DNA of 64,000 nt from Streptomyces coffeae (lineage in GTDB: Bacteria > Actinomycetota > Actinomycetes > Streptomycetales > Streptomycetaceae): assembly GCF_016741875.1 (NCBI RefSeq), contig NZ_JAERRF010000003.1, forward strand, positions 124,001-188,000, read 5' to 3'. The notes under the pieces are model-generated. The model saw nothing but the letters and a program-made list of their open reading frames with translations, did no database searches and was not told where the DNA came from. How positions within the stretch are numbered: position 1 is the stretch's first letter; each line of letters begins with the position of its first letter. The position numbers and the translations under genes are program-made. This document shows positions 8,463-16,633 of the stretch, piece by piece.

Positions 8463-9739
8463 GCAGGGACTCCCAGTTGTCTGCTGAAGTGGTGAAGCTC
8501 GGGCAGGGCTCGACGGCGGTCGCGGGCAGCCATGTCGGCGACCAGTTCGCGTACGGCCGGACGCCGGATGTCCTGGGCGGCGCAGCTCTCGGCGATCCGC
8601 ACCGCCCGGTAGCCGTCGGCGAGCCTGCCCTGCTGACTGTACGCACGGGCGGCTTCGACCCACAGAGCGGAGCGACGTTCAGGGACGGGGATCCGCCGGC
8701 CCATCAGCGGCTGGGCCGTCTCCAGTGCGACCCCGGTGTCGCCGAGGGCGACAGCAGCGCTGACGGCGTGCAGCTGGACATTGGTGGGGCTGAAGTTGGC
8801 CCAGGCGTCGGGCCGGTCGAGTGCCACATGGCGGGCGACCTCGCTCGCCTCCCCGAGGAACTCCTGCGTGGCCGCCCGGTCTCCCGCCCCGCTCGCAGCC
8901 GTGACCCCGCGCAGCAGCATCAGTCCGAGGGCCGCCAGGTAGCGCGGGGACCGACGATCGTAGGCGCCGGTCATCTGGTCGGCGGTGTGGCGTACGAGGG
9001 CGATGGCATGGGAGCTGTGCTTACCCCGGGCGAGAGCATGTGCTTGTACGCGGACGCTGGAGGCGAGGACCACGGGGTCGCCGCTACGCTCCCCCTCCGC
9101 CATCGCCCGTCCGACCGCCATCCAGGCGCTTCCGCCGTCGCCGAGCTTGAGCAGCAGGCCGGTCAAGGTCTGGTAGGCGGTGGCGAGCAGTCCGGTGACG
9201 GTGCCCGCCGGGGCGGAGTCGGCCGCCCTCGCCGCCTGCCGCAGATCGTCGATGAGCGGAGGCAGGATCCGCCCCAACTCAGCGTAGTCGCAGGTGCAGA
9301 ACAGGCGTCGTGCGGTGGACACCCGAGCGCTCAGCTGTGGCAGGCTCGGCACGTGGTCCGAGGGTGCAGAAGGCAACCCGGGGAGCAGGGCACGTACGAG
9401 TTCTCGGTGATGCTGAGCGGGTGGTGCGGAGGGCGCCGCCAGGGAGGCGGCGCTCCCAGCGAGGAAGGTCCGGCGGCGCATGTCCTCTGCCTCATGGTCT
9501 GCGGTAGGGGGAGTCGTGGGTGGGGCGAGGCCGAGGTGATGGAGCGGGACGGCCAATTCCGCGGCCACCGCACGCAGTACGCGGGTGTCCTCGGTGCCGT
9601 GTCCGTTCTCTAATCGGCTCAGCTTGGACTGGTGATAGCCCAGCGAGGCGGCAACGTCGGCTTGGGAGCGCTGTTGGAGTACGCGTGCTCGGCGGATGAC
9701 CTCGCCGAGAGGTCTCCCCTGGTCCTGCCCATCGGCCAT
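8459..9739 (-). CDS. XRE-family regulator with TPR-like C-terminus; contains a TTA codon
   Basis: Transcriptional regulator of 426 residues. The helix-turn-helix spans about residues 9-60 (VIRRARVLQQRSQADVAAS, then YHQSKLSRLENGHG). A linker carries an RRRTFLAGSAA segment, and the rest is helical and TPR-like, as in other large actinomycete XRE proteins that sense small ligands. ATG 9739 begins MADGQDQ; an upstream in-frame extension to 9913 is Pro-rich and unlikely. Leu43, in the recognition region, is encoded by TTA (9611-9613), so translation should depend on the bldA tRNA. It heads the operon with the flavoprotein and GNAT genes and probably controls it. Confidence 0.85.
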   Translation of the reverse strand: MADGQDQGRPLGEVIRRARVLQQRSQADVAASLGYHQSKLSRLENGHGTEDTRVLRAVAAELAVPLHHLGLAPPTTPPTADHEAEDMRRRTFLAGSAASLAAPSAPPAQHHRELVRALLPGLPSAPSDHVPSLPQLSARVSTARRLFCTCDYAELGRILPPLIDDLRQAARAADSAPAGTVTGLLATAYQTLTGLLLKLGDGGSAWMAVGRAMAEGERSGDPVVLASSVRVQAHALARGKHSSHAIALVRHTADQMTGAYDRRSPRYLAALGLMLLRGVTAASGAGDRAATQEFLGEASEVARHVALDRPDAWANFSPTNVQLHAVSAAVALGDTGVALETAQPLMGRRIPVPERRSALWVEAARAYSQQGRLADGYRAVRIAESCAAQDIRRPAVRELVADMAARDRRRALPELHHFSRQLGVPA

Positions 9740-10070
9740 CGCTGTCACGGCCCTTTCTGCCGCCACCGATACTGCCTGTCCAACCGAGCGTAGAGGAGCC
9801 TGGATTCGCCCATATGCGGATCGTGCATAAGGCATGCCGTGGGGCGGGCAGGGGTGGTCGCCGGGTGGTGCCTGGCCGTTGGGTGTGACGGTCCCACTCG
9901 ACCCCGGAGGCACTCATGGAAATGCGGCAGCTCAGTTTCATCAGCAGAGGAAGGCATCGTGCGGGCCCGTGCCTGGGAGTAGCAGTGGCCATCCTCAATG
10001 GCGCGGTCCGAGGTGCGGCCCGAGCACCGCTGCTCCAGCGGTGGGACAACGGCACGTGGGAACTCGCCTC
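9740..10070. promoter_or_regulatory. divergent intergenic region of the element
   Basis: About 330 bp separate the minus-strand XRE operon from the plus-strand ATP-binding gene, so it must hold both promoters. No clear -10/-35 pair or operator stands out. Short repeats of GCAT near 9811-9840 may be relevant. No gene is visible. Confidence 0.4.
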
Positions 10071-10499
10071 ATGAAGACCGCCGCTGCACCTCAGCCAAAC
10101 AGCCCCCGGACATGGGGTTTGATGTGCCCAGGCTCCCGGGAGGAAGTGTCTCGCGCCCGCCGCTGGGCCCGCGACATCTTGAGCGGCCACCCCTGCGTGG
10201 ATGATGCGGAGTTGATCGTCAGCGAACTGGGAAGCAACGCCGTCACCCACACCGCGAGCGGCGGTGACTTCGGCGCTTTCCACCTCACGCTGTCGCTGTC
10301 ACCTCAGACGGTCGCGATCTCCGTCAGCGACGACGGCGGACGACCCGAGCCCCGCCTCACCGAGGCTGATCCGTACGACACCCACGGCCGCGGATTGAGC
10401 ATCGTCATGGCACTGGCCTGCCGCTTGGACATCACCGGCAGCAAACACGGCCGCACCGTCACCGCCCAGCTCGTAGCGCCTCAGAAGGCGGACCAATGA
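10071..10499 (+). CDS. ATP-binding protein (RsbW/anti-sigma-like HATPase)
   Basis: Stand-alone histidine-kinase-type ATPase domain of 142 residues. The N box is VSELGSNAVTH, the G1 box VSDDGG and the G2 box HGRGLS. Such single-domain proteins are very common in Streptomyces and resemble anti-sigma factor serine kinases such as RsbW and SpoIIAB, but most have no proven partner. ATG 10071 begins MKTAAAPQ and has only a weak ribosome site. The next gene overlaps its stop by 4 bp, so the two products may work together. No sigma factor lies inside the element. Confidence 0.85.
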   Translation: MKTAAAPQPNSPRTWGLMCPGSREEVSRARRWARDILSGHPCVDDAELIVSELGSNAVTHTASGGDFGAFHLTLSLSPQTVAISVSDDGGRPEPRLTEADPYDTHGRGLSIVMALACRLDITGSKHGRTVTAQLVAPQKADQ

Positions 10500-10786
10500 C
10501 ATCCCGACCCGAGACCAACGAAGGTTGGGACCTGGACCAGCTGCACCGCGCCGAGATCACGATCGCGATGAACTGGGTGATCCGCACCTGCCAGGACATC
10601 GTCCGCGAGTGCAACCACAAGACATTCTGGGTCCCCAGCGGAACCGTCACCGGCACCCAGCCGACCACAGACCACCTCATCAAGTCGGCCCGCACCGACG
10701 TGCTCAACAAGCTCCGTCACCAGATCGACGGTGTCGAGCACATCATCACCATCGCCGAGCACGAACGCGCCAAACGCAAGAGGTGA
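10496..10786 (+). CDS. conserved small protein of unknown function
   Basis: Protein of 96 residues, coupled by an ATGA overlap to the RsbW-like gene. It is hydrophilic and helical, with RAEITIAMNWVIRTCQDIV and a basic end (EHERAKRKR). No domain is recognised. Tight coupling suggests that it is expressed in proportion to the ATPase and may bind or regulate it. Confidence 0.7.
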   Translation: MTSRPETNEGWDLDQLHRAEITIAMNWVIRTCQDIVRECNHKTFWVPSGTVTGTQPTTDHLIKSARTDVLNKLRHQIDGVEHIITIAEHERAKRKR

Positions 10787-11043
10787 GTTACAACCTTCTC
10801 TACGGGTTCAAGGCGCCACGCAAGCGCGGCGCCTTGGCCGAGGAGAAGAGCGCCATCGTGGCTGGGGCTCGGCTCCACGCTTTAGGCACCTCCCCGGTCC
10901 GGGTCCCGCGTCGGTCAAGGCCAGGGGGCCACTCGTGCTAATTGCGGGCAGTCCAAAGCCTGCCCGAGTTGCCAACGAGCGTACGGCCCCAGACCGGGCA
11001 GGCCACCGCCCAAACCCGCTCCACCGACATATCCATCCAGCCG

Positions 11044-11547
11044 CTACATACGCCGCTGGGGCGAAGTGGCTCTGTAGCCGCGTCCTATCAGCAGATCCGC
11101 CTTAGCTGCTTTGTGGAAGTCATTGAGCGCCTCAATAACGGCAAGACCTACTTCTTCGGGCGCCCCGTGTCCACCTCCGGGGTCACGCGCCAGGCGGAGA
11201 ACGGCCCACGTCCGCTCGTTGACACGCTTGGCAACTTCCGCCGCGTCCTCATCGGCCAGCAACACTAACCCCTCGAAATGGACCGATCGCTTGGCCTCTG
11301 CCGACTCCATGGCAGCGAGCCCATCGGCCGGGTCCTGGTCAGCTTCCCAAGCCGCGAATACGGTCCGGGCCGCCCTCAGTACCTCTTTGATGCAAGATGT
11401 GTACTGAACGTATGCGTCCAGCTTGCGCTCATCCCATCGTGTCGCTATCTCCCGTCTGAACTTGGCCCGCTCCGCCATGGCCGTCGCCAGGAAGGAGGCG
11501 AGGGCACCGATGAGGACGCCAATTAGGGTGATGACCTGAGTGACCAT
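11044..11547 (-). CDS. small membrane-anchored protein of unknown function
   Basis: Protein of 167 residues: one N-terminal transmembrane segment (VITLIGVLIGALASFLATAM), then a long, charged, helical cytoplasmic domain starting AERAKFRREIATRWDERKLD. No catalytic motif is seen. Overall architecture resembles that of the gene at 28942 (single TM followed by a helical region with RRE/RxDxR patterns). It is the last gene before the right attachment repeat. The 257 bp before it hold no gene. Confidence 0.7.
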   Translation of the reverse strand: MVTQVITLIGVLIGALASFLATAMAERAKFRREIATRWDERKLDAYVQYTSCIKEVLRAARTVFAAWEADQDPADGLAAMESAEAKRSVHFEGLVLLADEDAAEVAKRVNERTWAVLRLARDPGGGHGAPEEVGLAVIEALNDFHKAAKADLLIGRGYRATSPQRRM

Positions 11548-11772
11548 GGTGGCAAGCTACCGGCGGCCAGATACCCTCTTCCGCTGCGCCTTGCGTTCGC
11601 ATCGAGGGACGCCTGACATCCACCGGTGGTCACCGCCAGAGGCGGCCGTGGCAGATGTGTGCCAGACGAACGGTAAACCACGGTCAATACGAGCTAACCC
11701 TGGCCGGTGCTCAAGATCGGTTCAGGCACCGTTTGCGCAGCGCAGCGGGGCTATCAGCCGTGATCGACTCGT

Positions 11773-11814
11773 GCTTCCCAAGCTCAGAGCGCGGGTTCGA
11801 TTCCCGTCACCCGC
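11773..11814 (+). repeat. attachment-site repeat, right copy (tRNA-Gly 3' fragment)
   Basis: Exact 42-bp copy of the 3' half of tRNA-Gly(CCC). It lacks the acceptor 5' strand and D-arm, so it is not a tRNA gene. A diverged copy of the tRNA terminator follows at 11823-11850. After integration the original chromosomal 3' end is displaced to the far side, which is the likely origin of this copy. Confidence 0.85.
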
Positions 11815-12079
11815 CCCAGCACAAGGCCCCAGGTCAGCGACCCGGGGCTTCTTTGTTGCCCGGGGCCGCCGGCCTCTCCCAGCGCCGAAGGCCGGCGCCG
11901 GTGGGCGCGTCCCGGTCGAACACCGCCCTGACCAGCCTCGGCGAACAACTCAGCTGACGGCCCGTGGCACAGCCGGACCCGCACCGGCTGCGTCACTGCT
12001 GCGTCACTGCCCTGAACGACGGGCCACCCTGGCAAGGTCAGCGTCGATGTGCCGCCGACCCGCTACCCACAATCAGGCA

Positions 12080-12290
12080 GAGGCCGCCGTCCGGGCCGTC
12101 CGACGGGCCGGCTCGTGGGAGCTGTCGAGACGGCGAGGCAGCCGCAGCAGCATGCGTGTGTGCCGCCGAGAGGGCTGGGATGTGCCGTGAGGGTGCCCCG
12201 GTGGGCGTGGGCGATTCCTCGGGCGATGGCGAGGCCGAGGCCGGTGCCACCGTCGTGGCCGAGTCGACCTACGCGGGAGCCTTCGTGACC
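12080..12290 (-). pseudogene. histidine-kinase C-terminal remnant
   Basis: A short minus-strand frame encodes the end of a sensor kinase ATPase domain: GHDGGTGLGLAIARGIAHA (G2 box) then HRGTLTAHPSPLGG. The H, N and G1 boxes that should precede it are missing. The expected C-terminal strand (LLRLPRRLDS) is found in another frame just after the last GG, so there is also a frameshift near 12155. Both defects mark it as a broken gene. It lies just outside the right attachment repeat and may have been truncated by past rearrangement. Confidence 0.7.
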
Positions 12291-12434
12291 ATGCAGGCAG
12301 GCCGGTTGTGATCGCGCCAACGCTTCGTTAGTGGCGCGTTAATCGAACGGTAGGCGCCACCGGCAGGGTGAATAGCACACCGGGCGAAACGTCGCCGGGC
12401 GTACTACTCCGCTGATGCCGAAGAAGGTCTTCCC

Positions 12435-13130
12435 GTGCTGATCGCCCGTCCCCGAGTCCGTATGTTCGCCGGTGCCGGTCTGCTGGTGACTGCCGCGATG
12501 CTCGCCACCGCTTGCCAGTCCTCGGACGACGCGAGTGGTCAGTCCGGTGACTCCTCTTTCTCCGCCGCGGCCGCGGACGACAAGGACACCACCTCTGGCT
12601 CATCGGCCGCAGGCAACAGCCACAGCAACGCCAAGTCCTCCGACACAAAGGGCAAGGGAACCCAGGATGGCGTCGGCTCCGGCGCCGACGTCGGCAACGG
12701 CGAGAGGGCCCAGGTCAGGCAGGAGTGCGGGGCCAACGACATTTCCTGGAGCACCAGGGCCGAGTCGCAGGCCGGCGGATACATCCTGGTCATCGCGAAG
12801 GCCAAGCCGGGGATCACCTGTGTCCTGCCCGCCGCGCTTCCCACGGTGGCCTTCGGGTCGGACGGCACCGAGGCGGGTCCCGCGGAGCAGGCCGTGGGAC
12901 AGGCGATCACGCTGGGCAAGGGAACTACCGCCTACGCCGGGGTGAACCCGAAGACCACCAAGGAAAACGGTGGCAAGGAACTGAACAGCATCATCGTCGG
13001 CGTCGGTGCTGACGACCCCAACCCGGTCTCCCTGCCAGTCGACACCATCACCGTCGACAAGCCCATCGTCACCAACTGGCACACCTCCGCAGCGGATGCC
13101 GTTCCCTTCGACGGCGGAACGGACCAGTAA
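12435..13130 (+). CDS. DUF4232-domain lipoprotein
   Basis: Exported lipoprotein of 231 residues, starting at GTG 12435. A basic N-terminus and hydrophobic core lead to the lipobox LATAC (Cys near residue 25), then a Ser/Asp/Gly-rich linker to about residue 90. The C-terminal half matches DUF4232 (QECGANDISWSTRAESQAGG and onwards), a beta-rich extracytoplasmic domain common in Streptomyces and of unknown function. GGTC shortly before the GTG is a poor ribosome site. Confidence 0.85.
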   Translation: MLIARPRVRMFAGAGLLVTAAMLATACQSSDDASGQSGDSSFSAAAADDKDTTSGSSAAGNSHSNAKSSDTKGKGTQDGVGSGADVGNGERAQVRQECGANDISWSTRAESQAGGYILVIAKAKPGITCVLPAALPTVAFGSDGTEAGPAEQAVGQAITLGKGTTAYAGVNPKTTKENGGKELNSIIVGVGADDPNPVSLPVDTITVDKPIVTNWHTSAADAVPFDGGTDQ

Positions 13131-13449
13131 CTCGCCGGGCCGCCGACGTCCCGCGAAGGCGGCTGCCGTAAGAGGGGCTCTGCGCCGCGCGAAGGCGATG
13201 GCCCCCTCTACAGCGAAGGTCCGGGTCAGAGGCCAGGGCCTGTTCTCTGGACCACTCCGAAGGGTGCTCCAGGCGGTCAGCCACCGCTGACGCCCACAGC
13301 GGCACGAGGAGAGCCCCAGCTGAACGGGGAGGGCGAGCGCGGCGCTTTCCCGTTTGTACGTCACGGCTGCGTATGACAGCAATTTCGGCATGCACTCGCG
13401 GGGCGTTACCCATATCTCGCCTCGCAGCAACGACCTGAGGAGTTCGTAG
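13131..13449 (+). other. intergenic, 319 bp, no gene seen
   Basis: No supported gene, RNA or hairpin terminator was recognised. The end of the stretch carries GAGGAG at 13438-13443, the ribosome site of the next gene, and presumably its promoter. Confidence 0.4.
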
Positions 13450-14196
13450 ATGCTTCGCAAGCGCTCACGTCTGATCGCCGCGCCGATCGCGGCTGTCGCC
13501 TTAACCCTGACTGTCGCCGGTTACCAGGCCAGTGCGGCCGAGTCGTCGCCCTTGGGCGGCGCAGGATGGTCCGGCAAGGCCACCGAGGCGACGGCCCCGT
13601 GCCTGGCCGGCGCCACGACGCTGGTCGGCGATCTCGACGGTGACGGCCGCCCGGACAAGATCGCGAATCCGGGGCACACCGGAACCAAGATGACGATCCA
13701 GTGGGGGGCCGCGGGCGGTTCGTTCGGCGAGAGGCACGCCATCAGCGAACTTCTCGGCGCGAAGAAGGGGGAAGTCGCGTCCGCCGCGGTCGCCGACTTC
13801 CGGAACGACGGCACCCTGGACATGGTCGTCAACCTCGTCACGCCGGCCGATGGGGACGACCCCTCGACGGCGCGCGTCGCGGAATACCGCCCCGGCCCGC
13901 TCAAGCGGTCGAACCTGAGCTCCGCCCACTCCCGGCACTCCGACATCGGCGACCACGGCGAGGTCCAGCAGCTTCGGATCGCCAACTACGGCGACGACGC
14001 GTATCCGGACCTCGCGATTCTCAACAACTCCGGGGATGGGGCGCTGGATCGGGACGTGCGTCTGTCGACGCCGAGCGGCGGCCCGGGGGACTTCGACTAC
14101 GAGCTGCAGGTGAAGTACGGGGAGTTCGGGACCACGGGCGAGCCGCCGGCCATGCCCGGCGACGGTTGGAAGCAGTTCTACAAGCCCTGCTCCTGA
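13450..14196 (+). CDS. secreted FG-GAP-like protein with a TTA codon in the signal peptide
   Basis: Secreted protein of 248 residues with a signal peptide (MLRKRSRLIAAPIAAVA, cleavage after ASA). Two or three weak FG-GAP units follow: DLDGDGRPDKI, DFRNDGTLDMV and NYGDDAYPDLAI. Leu18 is TTA (13501-13503), the only one in the gene and located in the signal peptide, so it should be translated only when bldA tRNA-Leu is present. GAGGAG before ATG 13450 is a good ribosome site. It is smaller and more diverged than the other FG-GAP genes in the window. Function unknown. Confidence 0.85.
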   Translation: MLRKRSRLIAAPIAAVALTLTVAGYQASAAESSPLGGAGWSGKATEATAPCLAGATTLVGDLDGDGRPDKIANPGHTGTKMTIQWGAAGGSFGERHAISELLGAKKGEVASAAVADFRNDGTLDMVVNLVTPADGDDPSTARVAEYRPGPLKRSNLSSAHSRHSDIGDHGEVQQLRIANYGDDAYPDLAILNNSGDGALDRDVRLSTPSGGPGDFDYELQVKYGEFGTTGEPPAMPGDGWKQFYKPCS

Positions 14197-14821
14197 CTTC
14201 AACCCGGCGCCGCCGATCCGCCGGACACCGGCGGCGCCGGGCGGCCCGGTGCATGAGGGTCTCCCCCACGCTGCGGGGTCTGACACGGTGCTGAGCGACG
14301 TGGCCGTTGCCATGAACTGCGGTGGCGAAATCACCTCGAGCGGTGCAATCCGAGAGGGAGTCCCTCCGAACACGACACATCAGATGAATCTGAAATCCGG
14401 CGACACAATGCCATAGCACTCAGGCTCGGTGAACCCGCGCATCATCTGCACAGAAACGGCACACTCTCGTCGCTGGATCGCGCCTTCGTGGAGGGCAAAC
14501 GCCATATTCAAGGATTGATATGTCCTTCGGGTGCCCATGCCAGCCCTTCCACTGAGCTCGGCTACCGCAGGCAGGTGAAGAAGTTGTCACCATCCGGTCG
14601 CACATCCCGCTTGATGACATGCCGCGATACCGAAACGTCTGAGGAAATTTCCGACGGGTCGGGGTGGCTGGGTCGCCATAGACGTGGTTTGATCCACGCC
14701 ACTCGGAAGTTGCGCATCCGCTTCCGGGTGTCGAACGATCGTCACGCTGGCTGGATCAGCTTGTCAGCACGTCGCTCGACACGGCCCAGCATCACCACAA
14801 AAGCGAAAGGGAAGGCCCGTC
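14197..14821 (+). other. intergenic, 625 bp, lower GC, no convincing gene
   Basis: This stretch is less GC-rich than its surroundings and lacks a frame with Streptomyces codon bias. A 113-codon plus-strand frame at 14488-14829 has no ribosome site and no recognisable domain, so it is not called. The last part carries AAGGGAAGG, the ribosome site of the leader-peptide gene. Confidence 0.4.
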
Positions 14822-15043
14822 ATGCGTAAGGACGCCATGCCCAAGAACGACACTCGCGAGATCGCCGACAGCGAGCTGGAAAACATCTCCGGTGGAATCC
14901 TCGGGACCGAAAACCTGACGGGTGGTACGCTGCCCACCCTGCCCACCCCGCCCGCTCTGGGCGGCGCGGTTTCGGGTGGCCTGAGCGGTCAGGCAGGCCC
15001 TGCCTCCGGCGAGGCTGGTTTTTCCGGCGGCGTCGGTATCTGA
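14822..15043 (+). CDS. double-glycine leader peptide; candidate RiPP or bacteriocin precursor
   Basis: Precursor-like protein of 73 residues. A hydrophilic leader (MPKNDTREIADSELENISGG from residue 6) ends in a double-glycine motif of the ELxxISGG type, which is cut by C39-type peptidase exporters in lantibiotic and bacteriocin systems. The core is about 48 residues, very rich in Gly, Pro, Ala, Thr and Ser, with TLPTLPTPP and three GG units, and has no Cys. AAGGGAAGG before ATG 14822 is a strong ribosome site. No modification enzyme, peptidase or transporter is nearby, so it is an orphan. It could also be a non-modified class II-like bacteriocin or a remnant. Confidence 0.65.
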   Translation: MRKDAMPKNDTREIADSELENISGGILGTENLTGGTLPTLPTPPALGGAVSGGLSGQAGPASGEAGFSGGVGI

Positions 15044-15159
15044 CGTAGCTGCACCAGGTTCTCCTTGGTCTGCATTACTGCCCATCCGAATTCCAAGGGT
15101 GGCCATGGGTCCCGGAACTGTGTTCCGGGGCCCACGATGTTTTACACACCGGCAAGCCC

Positions 15160-15300
15160 GACCTGGCAGCGGGCAAAGGAACACCCGGCCACGCCGAACA
15201 CGGCAGCCGCGCCCGCGACCACCTGGCCAATGCACGCACCCACCTCGCCTGGCTGCGCACCGCCATCAGCATGGCCGCGCTCGGGTCGCCAGAACAGGCC
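15160..15300 (+). pseudogene. DUF202 (YidH-like) membrane protein remnant
   Basis: An open stretch without a start codon encodes SRARDHLANARTHLAWLRT followed by AISMAALG, the hallmark start of DUF202 membrane proteins (usually RDHLANERTFLAWLRT). The usual later transmembrane helices are missing: downstream the frame turns Pro-rich. The gene is truncated and non-functional. Confidence 0.55.
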
Positions 15301-15492
15301 CTTGCGCCCTCCGTCCTCACGGCCGTGCCTCCGGCCTCAACTCTTCGCCACAAGCCCGACAGTTCCTCTCCCCGGCCCCACCCCACCCGGTGCCCTTGGC
15401 ACCACGCCGGCGTAGGGCCCAAAGGCTGCTCGGAACCGGGGATCAGAAGCAGCTACTCACCAGTTCACGTTCCGCCGTAACCAAACCTCGAT

Positions 15493-15903
15493 TCAGGAGG
15501 CCTCACTCCACACATAGGCTGTGCCGTCATGTACCGCGGCCTTCGTGTCCTCTCCGTCATCGGAGCATCGATAGAAGGTGTAGCCGTCGAAGTTTTCGGG
15601 CCACCAATCCGGTTGCCCCTCGGTGGGCGCCTTGACAGACTTTCCTTGCGCCTTGTGGCATGCCGATGGCAACTCCTGCTGTCCGAGGGTGAAACGGATG
15701 GATGTGGCGTTGTTGCCGACGTTGTAGCGCATGCGAATATTGGTGACGTCCTTGGGCACCCAGCCCGGCAGCCAGCCGTGCTGGACTTCCTTGGCCGCAT
15801 CCGCGTGGGTCTTGTATCTCACGTCGGTAGTTTCGTCCGAGCAAGCGGTCAGGGTCATGGCGGCCACCCCAATGACTGCGACCGCCCATTTATTGATCCG
15901 CAT
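15493..15903 (-). CDS. small lipoprotein of unknown function
   Basis: Lipoprotein of 136 residues. From ATG 15903: MRINKWAVAVIGVAAMTLTAC gives a signal peptide with lipobox LTAC (Cys21). The mature part contains GWLPGWVPKDVTNIRMRYNV, a pattern also seen in small lipoproteins of other phyla, and two further Cys (in ACHKAQG and YRCSDDG) that may form a disulfide. The base composition is a little lower in GC than that of its neighbours, which hints at transfer. Role unknown. Confidence 0.75.
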   Translation of the reverse strand: MRINKWAVAVIGVAAMTLTACSDETTDVRYKTHADAAKEVQHGWLPGWVPKDVTNIRMRYNVGNNATSIRFTLGQQELPSACHKAQGKSVKAPTEGQPDWWPENFDGYTFYRCSDDGEDTKAAVHDGTAYVWSEAS

Positions 15904-16633
15904 GGTGCGAGCCCGTTTCCTTTCTGTGTCGCAATCTCTGACTTTGTGTCGTCGGTGAACTGCTGGTAGCGGAAAGCAACGCGCTATCCGCTCCGGGCAT
16001 TTATATTGCTCTCCGGGCGGGAATGGCACAACATGCCGCAGGATGATTCGGATACGTCTCAAGGCGCATTTGGTCGCCGACGATGTACCTCCCAAGTCGC
16101 GGGATGCCTGGGCCTTGTTTGTTGCCGGCCACCCCGTCCAGGGCCCAGACGCTGGGCGGCGGCGCGGCGCCGCCCCGAACAGCGCGATGAAGTATCCGCC
16201 CGATCACCGGAAACAGACCTCTCGTTGATGACCGGTTGCGGCCGGCTTTCCGCAGACGCGGGCCGTCGCGATACGGCCGAGCCCGACCCAGGCCGGGTGG
16301 CGGTGTGTGGAGCGCCGTCGGCAGGTACGAGGCGGACGCCAAGGGCCGGGCCAGGTAGGCCGGTTGTCCATGGGCGGTGGGGTTGTCCATGGCGGCGGGG
16401 GCGACCACGGCGCTCAGCCTGCGCCAACGCCCCCGATGCAGCGGCACCCTTGCCGGGCCCGGCGGCACACAGCGGGGCGCCTGCGCTCGTGGTAGGCGCC
16501 GCACCGTCGTACTGCGATGGCGGCAGGTCAAGTGTCTGCGGACGCACGACGACGGCATCGGGGCGGGGCGGCATCGTGAACAGGGCCGCAAGAGGCGAGA
16601 CGCACACCGTCTGTCGAGGAACCTGGAGCAGCC
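15904..16633. other. intergenic, 730 bp, with a short direct repeat
   Basis: No gene is supported. The only notable feature is a 12-bp direct repeat GGTTGTCCATGG near 16361-16393 (copies about 22 bp apart). The right end holds CTGGAG, the ribosome site of the DUF3159 gene. Confidence 0.35.

Larger units (their letters stand above)
6493..11814. mobile_element. integrated element or remnant at tRNA-Gly, ~5.3 kb, no integrase seen
   Basis: DNA between the intact tRNA and the displaced 42-bp tRNA 3' copy. Contents: a small overlapping gene pair resembling a toxin-antitoxin module, a three-gene operon (XRE regulator, flavoprotein, GNAT), an RsbW-like ATP-binding gene with a coupled partner, and a small membrane protein. 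No integrase, excisionase, replication or transfer gene can be found in the open frames. It is therefore either a decayed element, one mobilised in trans, or cargo left after internal deletion. Small regulators of these types are common in actinomycete integrative elements; that part is inference. Confidence 0.7.

Noticed and set aside
11773..11850. Second tRNA-Gly gene
   Set aside because: Only the 3' half is present; no acceptor 5' strand or D-arm upstream, so it is a fragment.
14488..14829. 113-codon gene upstream of the leader peptide
   Set aside because: No ribosome site, no recognisable domain, weak codon bias; overlaps the start of a better gene.
12435..16633. A complete RiPP biosynthetic cluster around the leader peptide
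   Set aside because: No modification enzyme, peptidase or exporter is present; only the precursor-like gene.
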